Below, piece by piece: positions 1 through 6,040 of a stretch of 7,618 nt of DNA; the stretch's first letter is position 1; each line of letters opens with the position of its first letter. The stretch is from a bacterium. GTDB lineage: Bacteria; Planctomycetota; JACOTG01; JAUIME01. The notes beneath the pieces are model-generated. The model saw only the letters and a program-made list of their open reading frames with translations. It was not told where the DNA came from and made no database searches. Both the position numbers and the translations under genes were made by a program. The DNA lies in the NCBI GenBank assembly GCA_030433195.1, contig JAUIME010000228.1, positions 1 to 7,618 on the forward strand, read 5' to 3'.

Positions 1-2194
1 CCCACTCCCACTCGTCGACGGTCGGCAAGCGCTTGCCCTTCCATTGCGCATAGGCGCGAGCATCGTCTTGGGACACGCCGCAAACCGGCACGCGCTCCCA
101 CTTCTTCCGCGGGATTCCATTGTCGATGAAATCCCGCCAATGGTCGGGAGCCGTGCGCTTCGTGTCTTCGAGGAATTCTTCGTACTCACCGTTCGTCACG
201 AGCGTGCGATCGATGTAGAAGTCGACGATCTCGACGCGACGCGGAAACACCGAGGGGTAGGGCCCGACGGCTTCGATGGAAAGCGTGTGCTCGTAGGTGC
301 CCCCCTCGATACGGGCCATCGATTCGACGAGGGGCTCCGTCTCGCGCACGTATACCGTTTCGTTGACGCGCGCACCGCGCCGCTCGAGATGGACGTCGAG
401 CTCCGAAAAGCCCGCGGCCGTCTCGACGACGATTCGATACGCACCGACCGCGAGCGGGGTCGCTTCGAGTGGCAGCCGTCCGAGCACGCGGCCCGCCCCT
501 CGCCGACCGCTCACGCGGTCGATGCGATACGCCCAGACCTCGGCACCGATTCCGGAGTCGTCGGCGGGCGCGAGCGTCAGCGTCGGCCGCTCGAGATCGC
601 GGAGCAATTCTTCGACGTCGGCCGCGTCGGGGAGCAGGGTCTTCGCTTGCGCGAGCGCTTCGATCGCTCGATCGACGTCGCTGTCGTCGAACTCGATGCA
701 GTCGTCGGGCTCGAGCGGTTCGGCGGCATCCCATGCGAAGGGACGAACCGCTTCGGCGATCGCTTCGCCGTGGTGTTTGAGCCCGGTCCCGATCTCGCGA
801 ATGGCGACGCGCATTTCGTCGATGCGGCGGCGTTGCTCGTCGGTGACTTCGGCCTGGATCGATTGCAGCCGGACGTCGAGATCGCGAAGCTCCGATGCGG
901 ACACTTCGGCGTTGCCCTCGATCAGCCGTGCGAGCAGCGCGTCCGGATCGGCGAGCACGGTCGCGGCGCGCTGGAGATGACGCTCGATGCGGGCGCTCTG
1001 CTGCACGCGGTGCGCGACGCCGCCGCCCGCGAGCAAGAGCGACACCACGAGAAACACCGCGGCCGCGAACACGCGCCGTCGCGCGCGTACGTAACGCACG
1101 GCGCGCTCGATCGACGACGGCGGCCGCGCCGCGATCGCCTCGTGACGCAAGAAGCGGCGCAGATCCGTCGCGAGATCGGCAGCCGTCGCGTAGCGGTGGT
1201 TCGGGTTCTTCGCGAGGCCCTTGCGGCAGATGACGTCGAGGTCGCGCGGCACGCGCGGGTTGATCGACGGGATCGCACGCGGCTCCTGCACGGGGATTCG
1301 CGCGAGCAGGGCTTGCGCGTCTTCGGCGTCGATCGGCCGCTGGAGCGTGAGCATCTCGTACAGCACGACGCACGACGAATACACGTCGGTACGCGCGTCG
1401 ACCTCACCGCCCCGCGACTGCTCGGGGCTCATATAGTGGTACGTCCCCGTGATCTCGCCCGACAGCGTCAACGACTCTTCGGCCGGATCGAGCGCGAGCC
1501 CGAAATCGACGAGCCGCGGCTCGCCGTCTTCGCCGACGAGAATGTTCTGTGGCTTCACGTCGCGATGCACGACGCCTTGATCGTGCGAGCACTGCAACGC
1601 CTCGGCGACGCGCATCATGATCTTCGCGGGCACCGCCGGGTCGATGTAGTGACGCTGATCGAGACGGCGCGACGCGATCTCGTCCCCGAGCGTGCGCCCC
1701 GGGATGTGCTCCATCGCGTAGTAGTGATGGCCCTCGCTCTCGCCGACCGTGTAGACGCGCGCGATGCCCGGGTGACTGAGCCTCGACGCCTTGTTCGCCT
1801 CGCGTCGAAAGCGCTCGACCTGCCGGTCGGTGCGGCACATGTGCGGCGGCAGCACCTTGAGCGCGATCGTGCGATCCAGCGACTCTTGGCGCGCGAGGTA
1901 GACGACCCCCATCCCGCCGCGGCCGAGCTCGCGCAGGATCTGGAACTCGCCGAGGCTCGTTCGATCGAGCGGGGCGGGCGGCGGAACGTGTTCGCCACTC
2001 GTCTCGAGAATCTCCTTCGTGTCGAGGAACTCCTCGCACAGCTCACGGACTTCGTCGCGCACCGCCTCCGGGCACGACGCGACGAAACCCTCGGTCGTGA
2101 TCGCCTCGCCGTCTTCGACGCGCTCGATGAACTCGCCCACGAGGTCGATCGCGTCGACCGCGGGCTCGTCGGAGTGGGTGCCTTCGAGACTCAT
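1..2194 (-). CDS. Membrane Ser/Thr protein kinase fused to an FGE/SUMF1-like domain (C-terminus beyond the window)
   Basis: A Hanks-type kinase that should phosphorylate Ser/Thr on cytoplasmic proteins, followed by an extracytoplasmic region. The 731 visible residues read: a helical, acidic N-terminal segment (about 10-65); kinase domain about 81-350 with Gly loop GRGGMG (91-96), Lys113 in ALKVL, alpha-C Glu132, HRDVKPQN (210-217), DFG (230-232) and SPE (256-258), so it looks catalytically intact; one membrane helix about 375-394 after an Arg-rich stretch; a helical, probably coiled-coil part (about 398-480); a beta-rich, PEGA-like part (about 536-615); and from about 625 (MARIEGGTY) the start of an FGE-sulfatase fold, with the typical VTNGEY, VSQDDARAYAQWKGKRLPT and DEWEW strings near the edge. 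The ATG at 2194-2192 is chosen because GGAG lies six bases upstream and the protein starts just ahead of the helical segment. FGE relatives either modify cysteines or act as non-catalytic binding domains; which applies cannot be told because the active-site part is missing. It is divergent from the sigma factor gene at 2392. Confidence 0.95.
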   Translation of the reverse strand, partial: MSLEGTHSDEPAVDAIDLVGEFIERVEDGEAITTEGFVASCPEAVRDEVRELCEEFLDTKEILETSGEHVPPPAPLDRTSLGEFQILRELGRGGMGVVYLARQESLDRTIALKVLPPHMCRTDRQVERFRREANKASRLSHPGIARVYTVGESEGHHYYAMEHIPGRTLGDEIASRRLDQRHYIDPAVPAKIMMRVAEALQCSHDQGVVHRDVKPQNILVGEDGEPRLVDFGLALDPAEESLTLSGEITGTYHYMSPEQSRGGEVDARTDVYSSCVVLYEMLTLQRPIDAEDAQALLARIPVQEPRAIPSINPRVPRDLDVICRKGLAKNPNHRYATAADLATDLRRFLRHEAIAARPPSSIERAVRYVRARRRVFAAAVFLVVSLLLAGGGVAHRVQQSARIERHLQRAATVLADPDALLARLIEGNAEVSASELRDLDVRLQSIQAEVTDEQRRRIDEMRVAIREIGTGLKHHGEAIAEAVRPFAWDAAEPLEPDDCIEFDDSDVDRAIEALAQAKTLLPDAADVEELLRDLERPTLTLAPADDSGIGAEVWAYRIDRVSGRRGAGRVLGRLPLEATPLAVGAYRIVVETAAGFSELDVHLERRGARVNETVYVRETEPLVESMARIEGGTYEHTLSIEAVGPYPSVFPRRVEIVDFYIDRTLVTNGEYEEFLEDTKRTAPDHWRDFIDNGIPRKKWERVPVCGVSQDDARAYAQWKGKRLPTVDEWEW

Positions 2195-2220
2195 CGGTTG
2201 CTCCGCGCACGGCGCCCGAA

Positions 2221-2239
2221 CTCGCGGACCTCCCGCGAG
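2221..2239. repeat. Inverted repeat, 7-bp arms, in the kinase leader
   Basis: CTCGCGG (2221-2227) and CCGCGAG (2233-2239) are perfect reverse complements with a 5-base spacer. The repeat sits 26 bases ahead of the kinase ATG, so it could be an operator or a hairpin in the kinase mRNA leader. In DNA this GC-rich a 7-bp repeat can also arise by chance. Confidence 0.4.
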
Positions 2240-2377
2240 CCCTCCGGCGCGTGCTCCTACCGCCACTGCTACCCCCTCGGTCTCCCTCGGACCTTCGGGT
2301 CAACCCTCTAGCGGATTTCTCGTCGAGACCGAACCGGCTTTTCGGGACCGGCGCCTCCGCGGGCCGAGAATATCAGA

Positions 2378-2383
2378 TATAGT
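2378..2383 (+). promoter_or_regulatory. Candidate -10 box (TATAGT) directly before the sigma factor start
   Basis: TATAGT matches the bacterial -10 consensus TATAAT at five of six bases and lies in the only A/T-rich patch of the divergent region. Just eight bases separate it from the ATG at 2392, so transcription would begin at or within a few bases of the start codon. No Shine-Dalgarno sequence is visible in the same space, which fits a leaderless mRNA. No good -35 hexamer lies about 17 bases upstream (2355-2360 reads CTCCGC), so this remains a candidate. Confidence 0.35.
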
Positions 2384-2391
2384 CTGGCGCC

Positions 2392-3168
2392 ATGGAGAAT
2401 CCGTCCCCGTCGTCGAAAGAGCTGCTGGCCCGCTACCACAAGGGCGACACCAACGCGCTCAACGATCTACTGGAGCGGCACTTGCCGTACGTCCGCGAGA
2501 ACGTGTCGCGGTCGCTCGGCGACCGTCTGCGACGCAAGACCGACTCGGGGGACATCGTCCAGGAAGCCGTTCGCGAATTCTTGGTCTACGCCCCGAAGTT
2601 CGTCATCGACAACGAGAGGGCCTTCCGTGCAATTCTCCTGAAGATCGCCATGAACGTCCTTCGCGATCAGCACGACTACTTCACGGCCAAGCGGCGCGAC
2701 ATGGCGCGCGAGAGCCCGATCCCGAGCACGACGATCCTCAATCTCAACATGCGCCGCGACGTCGGCGACACCCCGAGCCAGATCGTCGCGAAGGAAGAGA
2801 CCCGTGCCCGCGTGCGCCTCTCGCTCGAGTTCGTCGAGCCCGCCGAGCGCAACATCATCGCCATGCGCTACTGGGACGGCCTCAACTTCGCGGACATCGG
2901 CGACCGCCTCGGCGTGAGCACGGACGCCGCGCGCATGCGGTATCGCCGCGCGATGGCCCGCCTCACGCAAGCCGGAAACGCGCTCAAACACGGCCGACTC
3001 GAGGAGCTGCTCGATCTGCCCCCGAATCAGAGCGATGCGAATCAGGGCGACGCGAACGACGGCGGCGCCAACGACGGCGGCGCCAACGACGGCCCAACTG
3101 AGTCTGGCCCACCCGAGTCTGGCCCGCCCCAGTCCGGCCCGACCGGGGGCGACTCGAAGATCGCCTGA
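2392..3168 (+). CDS. ECF-type (sigma-70 family) RNA polymerase sigma factor with a five-residue repeat tail
   Basis: A 258-residue protein with the two-domain layout of extracytoplasmic-function sigma factors, which direct RNA polymerase to a small set of promoters. Region 2 spans about 10-100; its core-binding part reads DSGDIVQEAVREF (51-63), the counterpart of the usual D-x-x-D-L-V-Q-E motif, followed by the helix AFRAILLKIAMNVLRD. Region 4 spans about 135-195 with VEPAERNIIAMRYWDGLNFADIGDRLGVSTDAARMRYRRAMARL, a clear helix-turn-helix for the -35 element. Residues 212-251 form eight five-residue repeats that are not part of the sigma fold and make the protein longer than the roughly 180-200 residues usual in the family. 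The ATG at 2392 is the natural start, as region 2 begins soon after it. No anti-sigma gene follows; the neighbour is the divergent kinase. ECF groups linked to Ser/Thr kinases are known in Planctomycetes, so control by that kinase is plausible but unproven. Confidence 0.92.
   Translation: MENPSPSSKELLARYHKGDTNALNDLLERHLPYVRENVSRSLGDRLRRKTDSGDIVQEAVREFLVYAPKFVIDNERAFRAILLKIAMNVLRDQHDYFTAKRRDMARESPIPSTTILNLNMRRDVGDTPSQIVAKEETRARVRLSLEFVEPAERNIIAMRYWDGLNFADIGDRLGVSTDAARMRYRRAMARLTQAGNALKHGRLEELLDLPPNQSDANQGDANDGGANDGGANDGPTESGPPESGPPQSGPTGGDSKIA
3025..3144 (+). repeat. Eight tandem 15-bp units coding a pentad repeat in the sigma factor tail
   Basis: Codons 212-251 of the sigma factor read as pentads NQSDA, NQGDA, NDGGA, NDGGA, NDGPT, ESGPP, ESGPP, QSGPT. 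At DNA level two 15-bp units (3055-3069 and 3070-3084) are identical and the units at 3100-3114 and 3115-3129 differ by one base, so recent duplication within a coding microsatellite is likely. The period of 15 keeps the frame whatever the copy number. The encoded segment is hydrophilic, rich in Gly, Asn, Asp, Pro and Ser, and expected to be disordered. Confidence 0.9.
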
Positions 3169-3454
3169 CGCGGCCCATCGGCCGGCGAACCGCGGCACGG
3201 GGACGTCGGAGTGAACTCGCGGGCACGAAGAGAGGCCGACGCCGAGGCACCCCCCTGGTACGCATCGACGCCGGCCTCGCGAGTCGATGGCCTTTCGGCC
3301 ACCTCTCTCCAATGCGGGAAGTCGCGGGCGATCGAACGCGGAAAATCGAGTTTTCTCGACCGAAATCGGTCGGCCGCCGCCGCGTGCGCTTCAGATCGCC
3401 GCGCGATCCGGACGAAACTTCCTCCGTAACTCGTTCAGGAATCGGAGGATCCCC
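3169..3454. promoter_or_regulatory. 286-bp intergenic region ahead of the glycosyltransferase, with two abutting palindromes
   Basis: No convincing gene lies here: short frames in the stretch lack ribosome sites and family features. Two inverted repeats overlap at the A/T-richest spot: TCGAG-TTTT-CTCGA (3346-3359) and CGACCGA-AA-TCGGTCG (3357-3372), the latter a 16-bp near-perfect palindrome 82 bases before the start codon at 3455. They are candidate protein-binding sites for control of the glycosyltransferase, or a hairpin ending transcription from the sigma factor gene. No clear -35/-10 pair could be assigned. Confidence 0.45.
3444..3448 (+). promoter_or_regulatory. Shine-Dalgarno site fixing the glycosyltransferase start
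   Basis: GGAGG stands six bases before the ATG at 3455. The open frame continues upstream to an ATG at 3287, but that one lacks a ribosome site, and the 56 extra residues do not resemble the family. The site therefore decides the start. Confidence 0.8.
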
Positions 3455-4696
3455 ATGCTCGGTGTCGACCTCGTCTGTGACGTCTACAGCCCGTCCGGCT
3501 ACGCTGCCCACGCGCGTGAGCTGATTCGCGCGCTCGTTCCGTACGTCGACCTGCGTGTCGTCGATCGCAAGCACGGCGTCGAGAGCGTGACCCTCGAGCC
3601 TTCCGACGCCGAGCTCTTCGCTCGCCTCGAGCGCAAGACGCGCCGCGGGCAGGTCCGCCTCGAGCTCCAGACTCCCGAGTTCTTCGAACCCGATCCGAAC
3701 GCCCTCAACGTCGGCTTCACGCACTGGGAGACGACGCGCATCCCCGATACGGATCGCAACGGCGACGCACGAAAGAACTGGGTCCGCCAACTCAATCGCA
3801 TGGACGCCGTGTTCACCTCGTGCGAGCTCGCGCGCCGCGCGTTCCGCGAGTCGGGGGTCCGAACGCCTTCGTACACGGTACGCGGCCCGATCGACGTCCG
3901 CGCGTATCGGCCGCTTGCGGACGAACTGCATCTCGAAGGCATCACGCACCGCGAAGGCCGACCCGTCGTTCGCGAAGAGCGACCGCCCGTGCTCGCGATG
4001 GTCGCGCAGTGGACCCGCCGCAAGGACATCCCGAGCTTCCTCGAGACAGCGCTCGCGACGTTCAAGCGTGGAGAAGTCACGATCCTCGTGAAGTCGTGGG
4101 GCCCCGTGCGCGATGCCGATCCGGCCGGCTACGTCCGCGACCGCGTCGCGCGGATCCTCGCGGAGTTCGGCGACGCCGCATCGCTCCCCGAAGTGGTCGT
4201 CCTCACGGACCCGCTCCCCGAAGCGGAGATGGCGCGCCTCTTCTCGTCGATCGACGTCTACGTCAATACGAGCCGCGGCGAAGGATTGTGCCTCCCGCTC
4301 GCCCAGGCGATGTCGAGCCGTTGCTTCCCGATCTCGTGCGGGTTCTCCGCCCCCGCCGACTACGTCGTCGACCTCGACGTCGATCCGCACCGCGGCAACG
4401 GCTTCCTCACGGACTACACCGAAGTCCCCGCGAGCGAAACGTCGGAGAACCCGTGGTACGGCGCAGGCCAGGCTTGGGGGCAAATCGACCGCGAGCACCT
4501 CGCGTCGCAGATGCGGCGAGCCGTCGACCTGTTCTCACGCGACCGCGCGCGGTTCGACGCCGTGGCCGAGCGCGCGAGAGCGACCGTCCTCGACGCGATG
4601 TCCCCGGAGACCATCGGCCCGCGCGTCGCGGCGCTCCTCGCTCAAGCCCGGCGTGAGAAATTCGGCGCCGAGCGTCGTCTCGTCGAAACCCTTTGA
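3455..4696 (+). CDS. Glycosyltransferase, GT4-like (GT-B fold)
   Basis: A 413-residue cytoplasmic enzyme that should move a sugar from a nucleotide-sugar donor to a glycan or lipid acceptor; donor and acceptor cannot be read from sequence. The N-terminal half (about 1-170) is the acceptor domain, opening with MLGVDLVCDVYSPSGYAAHARELIRAL and carrying VGFTHWETTRIP (86-97) and MDAVFTSCELARRAFRESGV (116-135), which are typical of GT4 proteins. The donor domain follows: LAMVAQWTRRKDIPSFLETAL (180-200) with the expected basic pair near Lys190, and SSIDVYVNTSRGEGLCLPLAQAM (264-286). In that last motif the first Glu of E-x7-E is present (Glu276) but the second position is Gln284. A 40-residue insertion-like stretch (about 305-345) with VDLDVDPHRGNGFLTDYTEVP follows where family members close the donor site. 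The length is normal for the family. It has no signal peptide or membrane segment and no co-transcribed neighbour, so its pathway (lipopolysaccharide, exopolysaccharide or protein glycosylation) is open. Confidence 0.9.
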   Translation: MLGVDLVCDVYSPSGYAAHARELIRALVPYVDLRVVDRKHGVESVTLEPSDAELFARLERKTRRGQVRLELQTPEFFEPDPNALNVGFTHWETTRIPDTDRNGDARKNWVRQLNRMDAVFTSCELARRAFRESGVRTPSYTVRGPIDVRAYRPLADELHLEGITHREGRPVVREERPPVLAMVAQWTRRKDIPSFLETALATFKRGEVTILVKSWGPVRDADPAGYVRDRVARILAEFGDAASLPEVVVLTDPLPEAEMARLFSSIDVYVNTSRGEGLCLPLAQAMSSRCFPISCGFSAPADYVVDLDVDPHRGNGFLTDYTEVPASETSENPWYGAGQAWGQIDREHLASQMRRAVDLFSRDRARFDAVAERARATVLDAMSPETIGPRVAALLAQARREKFGAERRLVETL

Positions 4697-5035
4697 CCCT
4701 CGAGAGCAGCGAACGCCCCCTCTCGCCCCCCTGAACCGGCTCGAGAGCCCCGCTCCTGAACCCATCCGGCGAAATCAGGTCTATTCCTAATGGCCTGGGC
4801 AACCGGAGGAACCGATGATTCAGGTGTAGGGGGCAAGACGTTGCCGGCAAAGATGCGCGCCGGCTCTGGACTGCTCCCTTCGACGACCATGGGAGCAAGT
4901 ACCGGCGACTCGGGATATTGGGTCACCCTCCAAATGCCCGGCAGCAGTCCCAATTCTCGAGTCGCGCTTTCCCTCCCCTTCCCTCCGCGCCGCCCGGCGC
5001 CGCCACGACTCGCTCTCCCGAATCCCGTCGCGACC
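4697..5035. other. 339-bp convergent gap with hairpins, no clear gene
   Basis: The stretch lies between the stop codons of the glycosyltransferase and the response regulator. Open frames of about 90-160 codons cross it on both strands, but none has a ribosome site, a recognisable domain, or the strong third-position G/C preference of the neighbouring genes. Base composition at 4750-4960 is visibly less GC-rich than the genes. Structured elements seen: GGCAA-GACG-TTGCC (4832-4845) overlapping the palindrome TTGCCGGCAA (4841-4850); TGCTCCC (4872-4878) pairing with GGGAGCA (4891-4897); and GCGCCG-CC-CGGCGC (4987-5000), which could be part of a terminator for the minus-strand regulator gene although no U-tract follows. 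CCTGAACC is repeated at 4730-4737 and 4755-4762. Confidence 0.5.
4971..4995 (-). other. G-run cluster on the minus strand (possible G-quadruplex) 3' of the response regulator
   Basis: Read on the minus strand, G-runs occur at 4995-4993, 4983-4981, 4978-4975 and 4973-4971, with spacers of nine, two and one bases. The last three sit in an 18-base purine tract. Four runs of at least three G meet the usual quadruplex pattern, if the nine-base loop is allowed. It begins 40 bases after the regulator stop codon, so it would lie in that gene's 3' untranslated RNA. Confidence 0.3.
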
Positions 5036-5803
5036 CTACTTCTCGGGCTCTTCGTCCGGGCCGTCGTCTGATTCCTCGTCGGACGCCGAGTCGGTGTTCG
5101 GGGAATCCGCGACGTCGGCATCCTCGTCCTCGCGATCGGGTCGCCGCAACGGATCGCCGGCGAGGCCCTCTCGGATCGCGAAGAGCGCGAGCTGCACCCG
5201 ATCGTGGATGTCCAACTTCGACATGAGATTCTCGGTGTGCTTCTCGACGGTCTTGGTGCCGATGTTCATGATCCCGGCGATCTCTTTCTTCGCGAGGCCC
5301 TTCGCCAGGTATTGCAGCACCTCTCGCTCGCGCGGCGTGAGCAGCGAGGCCTTCGACCGGGCGCCCTTCTCGACGCTCACGCCATTCTCCTCGAGCACCA
5401 GTCGATTCAGGACCTCTTGCGAGAAGTAGACCTTGCCGTCGATGACGTCGCGAATCGCGGCAACGACCGTCTCGAGGCTCTCGTCCTTGCGGACGTACGC
5501 CTTGGCCCCGACTCCGAGGGCCTGCTCGATGTAGTGGTCGTGGGTGTGCGCGCTCAGGAAGACCACGAGCACGTCCGGGAGCATCGCGCAAACCCGGCGC
5601 GTGGCGTCGAAGCAAGAGAGCCCGGGCATGTCCACGTCGACGACGATGACGTCGGGCTTCGTCTCGCGCGCGACGCCGATCAGACCGGCCCCGTCATCGG
5701 CGGTCGCGACCACCTCGAGCGTGTCGATCTTGTCGAGGTGAGTGCGCAGCATGTCCCGTAGCAGCTTGTGGTCGTCGGCCAACAGGATCTTGGTGAGAGG
5801 CAC
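5036..5803 (-). CDS. NarL/LuxR-family two-component response regulator with an acidic tail
   Basis: A 255-residue transcription factor of the receiver plus LuxR-type helix-turn-helix class. The receiver (about 4-120) has the acidic pair Asp10-Asp11, phospho-acceptor Asp56 in VVDVDMPG, Ser84 in VVFLSAH and Lys106 in YVRKDES, so it should be phosphorylatable. The DNA-binding domain (about 154-213) reads LLTPREREVLQYLAKGLAKKEIAGIMNIGTKTVEKHTENLMSKL, the standard NarL/FixJ pattern. Residues 223-255 are a disordered tail with 17 Asp/Glu in 33 positions, unusual for the family. The start is the GTG at 5803-5801: the receiver begins at once (PLTKILLADDHKLL) and a TCTCC complement (5810-5814) gives a Shine-Dalgarno GGAGA six bases upstream. 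An in-frame ATG at 5965 would add 54 residues with no fold and no ribosome site. No histidine kinase gene is adjacent, so it is an orphan in this window; its targets are unknown. Confidence 0.93.
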   Translation of the reverse strand: MPLTKILLADDHKLLRDMLRTHLDKIDTLEVVATADDGAGLIGVARETKPDVIVVDVDMPGLSCFDATRRVCAMLPDVLVVFLSAHTHDHYIEQALGVGAKAYVRKDESLETVVAAIRDVIDGKVYFSQEVLNRLVLEENGVSVEKGARSKASLLTPREREVLQYLAKGLAKKEIAGIMNIGTKTVEKHTENLMSKLDIHDRVQLALFAIREGLAGDPLRRPDREDEDADVADSPNTDSASDEESDDGPDEEPEK

Positions 5804-5815
5804 GGAGCATCTCCG
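5803..5815 (-). promoter_or_regulatory. Short hairpin spanning the response regulator ribosome site and start
   Basis: On the mRNA strand CGGAG, then ATG as a three-base loop, then CTCCG form a perfect 5-bp inverted repeat. One arm holds the Shine-Dalgarno GGAG; the other runs into the first base of the GTG start. The ATG in the loop is out of frame with the regulator. The pairing could lower translation, but a 5-bp stem with a tight loop may be too weak to matter. Confidence 0.35.
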
Positions 5816-5954
5816 TTCGCTGTATTCTCCGAACCGCCCGGACCGCGCTTCCCCGGCGCGAGCGACAATCCTAGCACGAAAGACCCTCGCGACGCGCTCG
5901 AATCGCCCCGGATTCGGGGAGCCTGCGCCGTGGGGCATGCGCGCCAGGTCGATA

Positions 5955-5968
5955 GCCGTGCGCACGGC
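5955..5968. repeat. 14-bp perfect palindrome, candidate operator
   Basis: GCCGTGCGCACGGC reads the same on both strands. It lies 151 bases ahead of the regulator start and 220 bases ahead of the ankyrin start, in the shared upstream region, so a dimeric regulator could use it. No second copy was seen in the window. Confidence 0.35.
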
Positions 5969-6040
5969 GTCTTCCGGCTCGGGAGCTCACCGCCGGGACA
6001 CCGGGTCGTCGCGCTTCGGCTTGCCCGTCCCGGGTCCCTT

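Larger units (their letters stand above)
2195..2391. promoter_or_regulatory. Divergent promoter region between kinase and sigma factor genes
   Basis: This 197-bp stretch must carry the start signals for both neighbours. On the kinase side there is a perfect inverted repeat (CTCGCGG at 2221-2227, CCGCGAG at 2233-2239). In the middle lies GACC-TTCG-GGTC (2290-2301), a short hairpin with a UUCG tetraloop if transcribed. Closer to the sigma gene CCGAA (2329-2333) and TTCGG (2341-2345) form another short inverted pair. The last 25 bases before the sigma ATG are distinctly A/T-richer than the rest. No reading frame here looks like a gene. Confidence 0.6.

Noticed and set aside
44..2311. A 755-codon open frame on the plus strand
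   Set aside because: It lies opposite the kinase with its codons in exact register with the kinase codons. Antisense stops there need sense TTA, CTA or TCA, which this GC-rich genome rarely uses. The kinase motifs are unmistakable on the minus strand, while this frame shows only Arg/Asp-rich sequence.
2467..3312. Minus-strand frame with ALIRIALIR and VVGAAVVGAA repeats resembling a pentapeptide-repeat protein
   Set aside because: It is the antisense of the sigma factor and its 15-bp repeat. The pentad look comes from the repeat read backwards, and the sigma domains on the plus strand are clear.
3211..3429. 72-codon plus-strand frame between the sigma factor and the glycosyltransferase
   Set aside because: It has a GTG start with only a weak purine stretch upstream, no domain, and a composition like shifted-frame noise.
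3287..3454. Longer N-terminus for the glycosyltransferase from an ATG at 3287
   Set aside because: The added 56 residues do not resemble the family, and a strong GGAGG site precedes the ATG at 3455.
2984..4498. A 504-codon open frame on the minus strand
   Set aside because: It is in codon register opposite the glycosyltransferase and runs into the sigma factor tail. It shows no domain and results from the same codon bias.
4790..5071. 93-codon plus-strand frame in the convergent gap, ending inside the response regulator
   Set aside because: It has no ribosome site, third-position G/C is lower than in the real genes, it overlaps the 3' end of the regulator, and it has no recognisable domain. 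It is left as an open question within the gap entry.
5204..5761. Plus-strand 185-codon frame
   Set aside because: It is a register antisense shadow of the response regulator.
5804..5965. Longer N-terminus for the response regulator from an ATG at 5965
   Set aside because: The 54 added residues are Arg-rich without a fold, and the receiver begins at once after the GTG at 5803, which has its own ribosome site.
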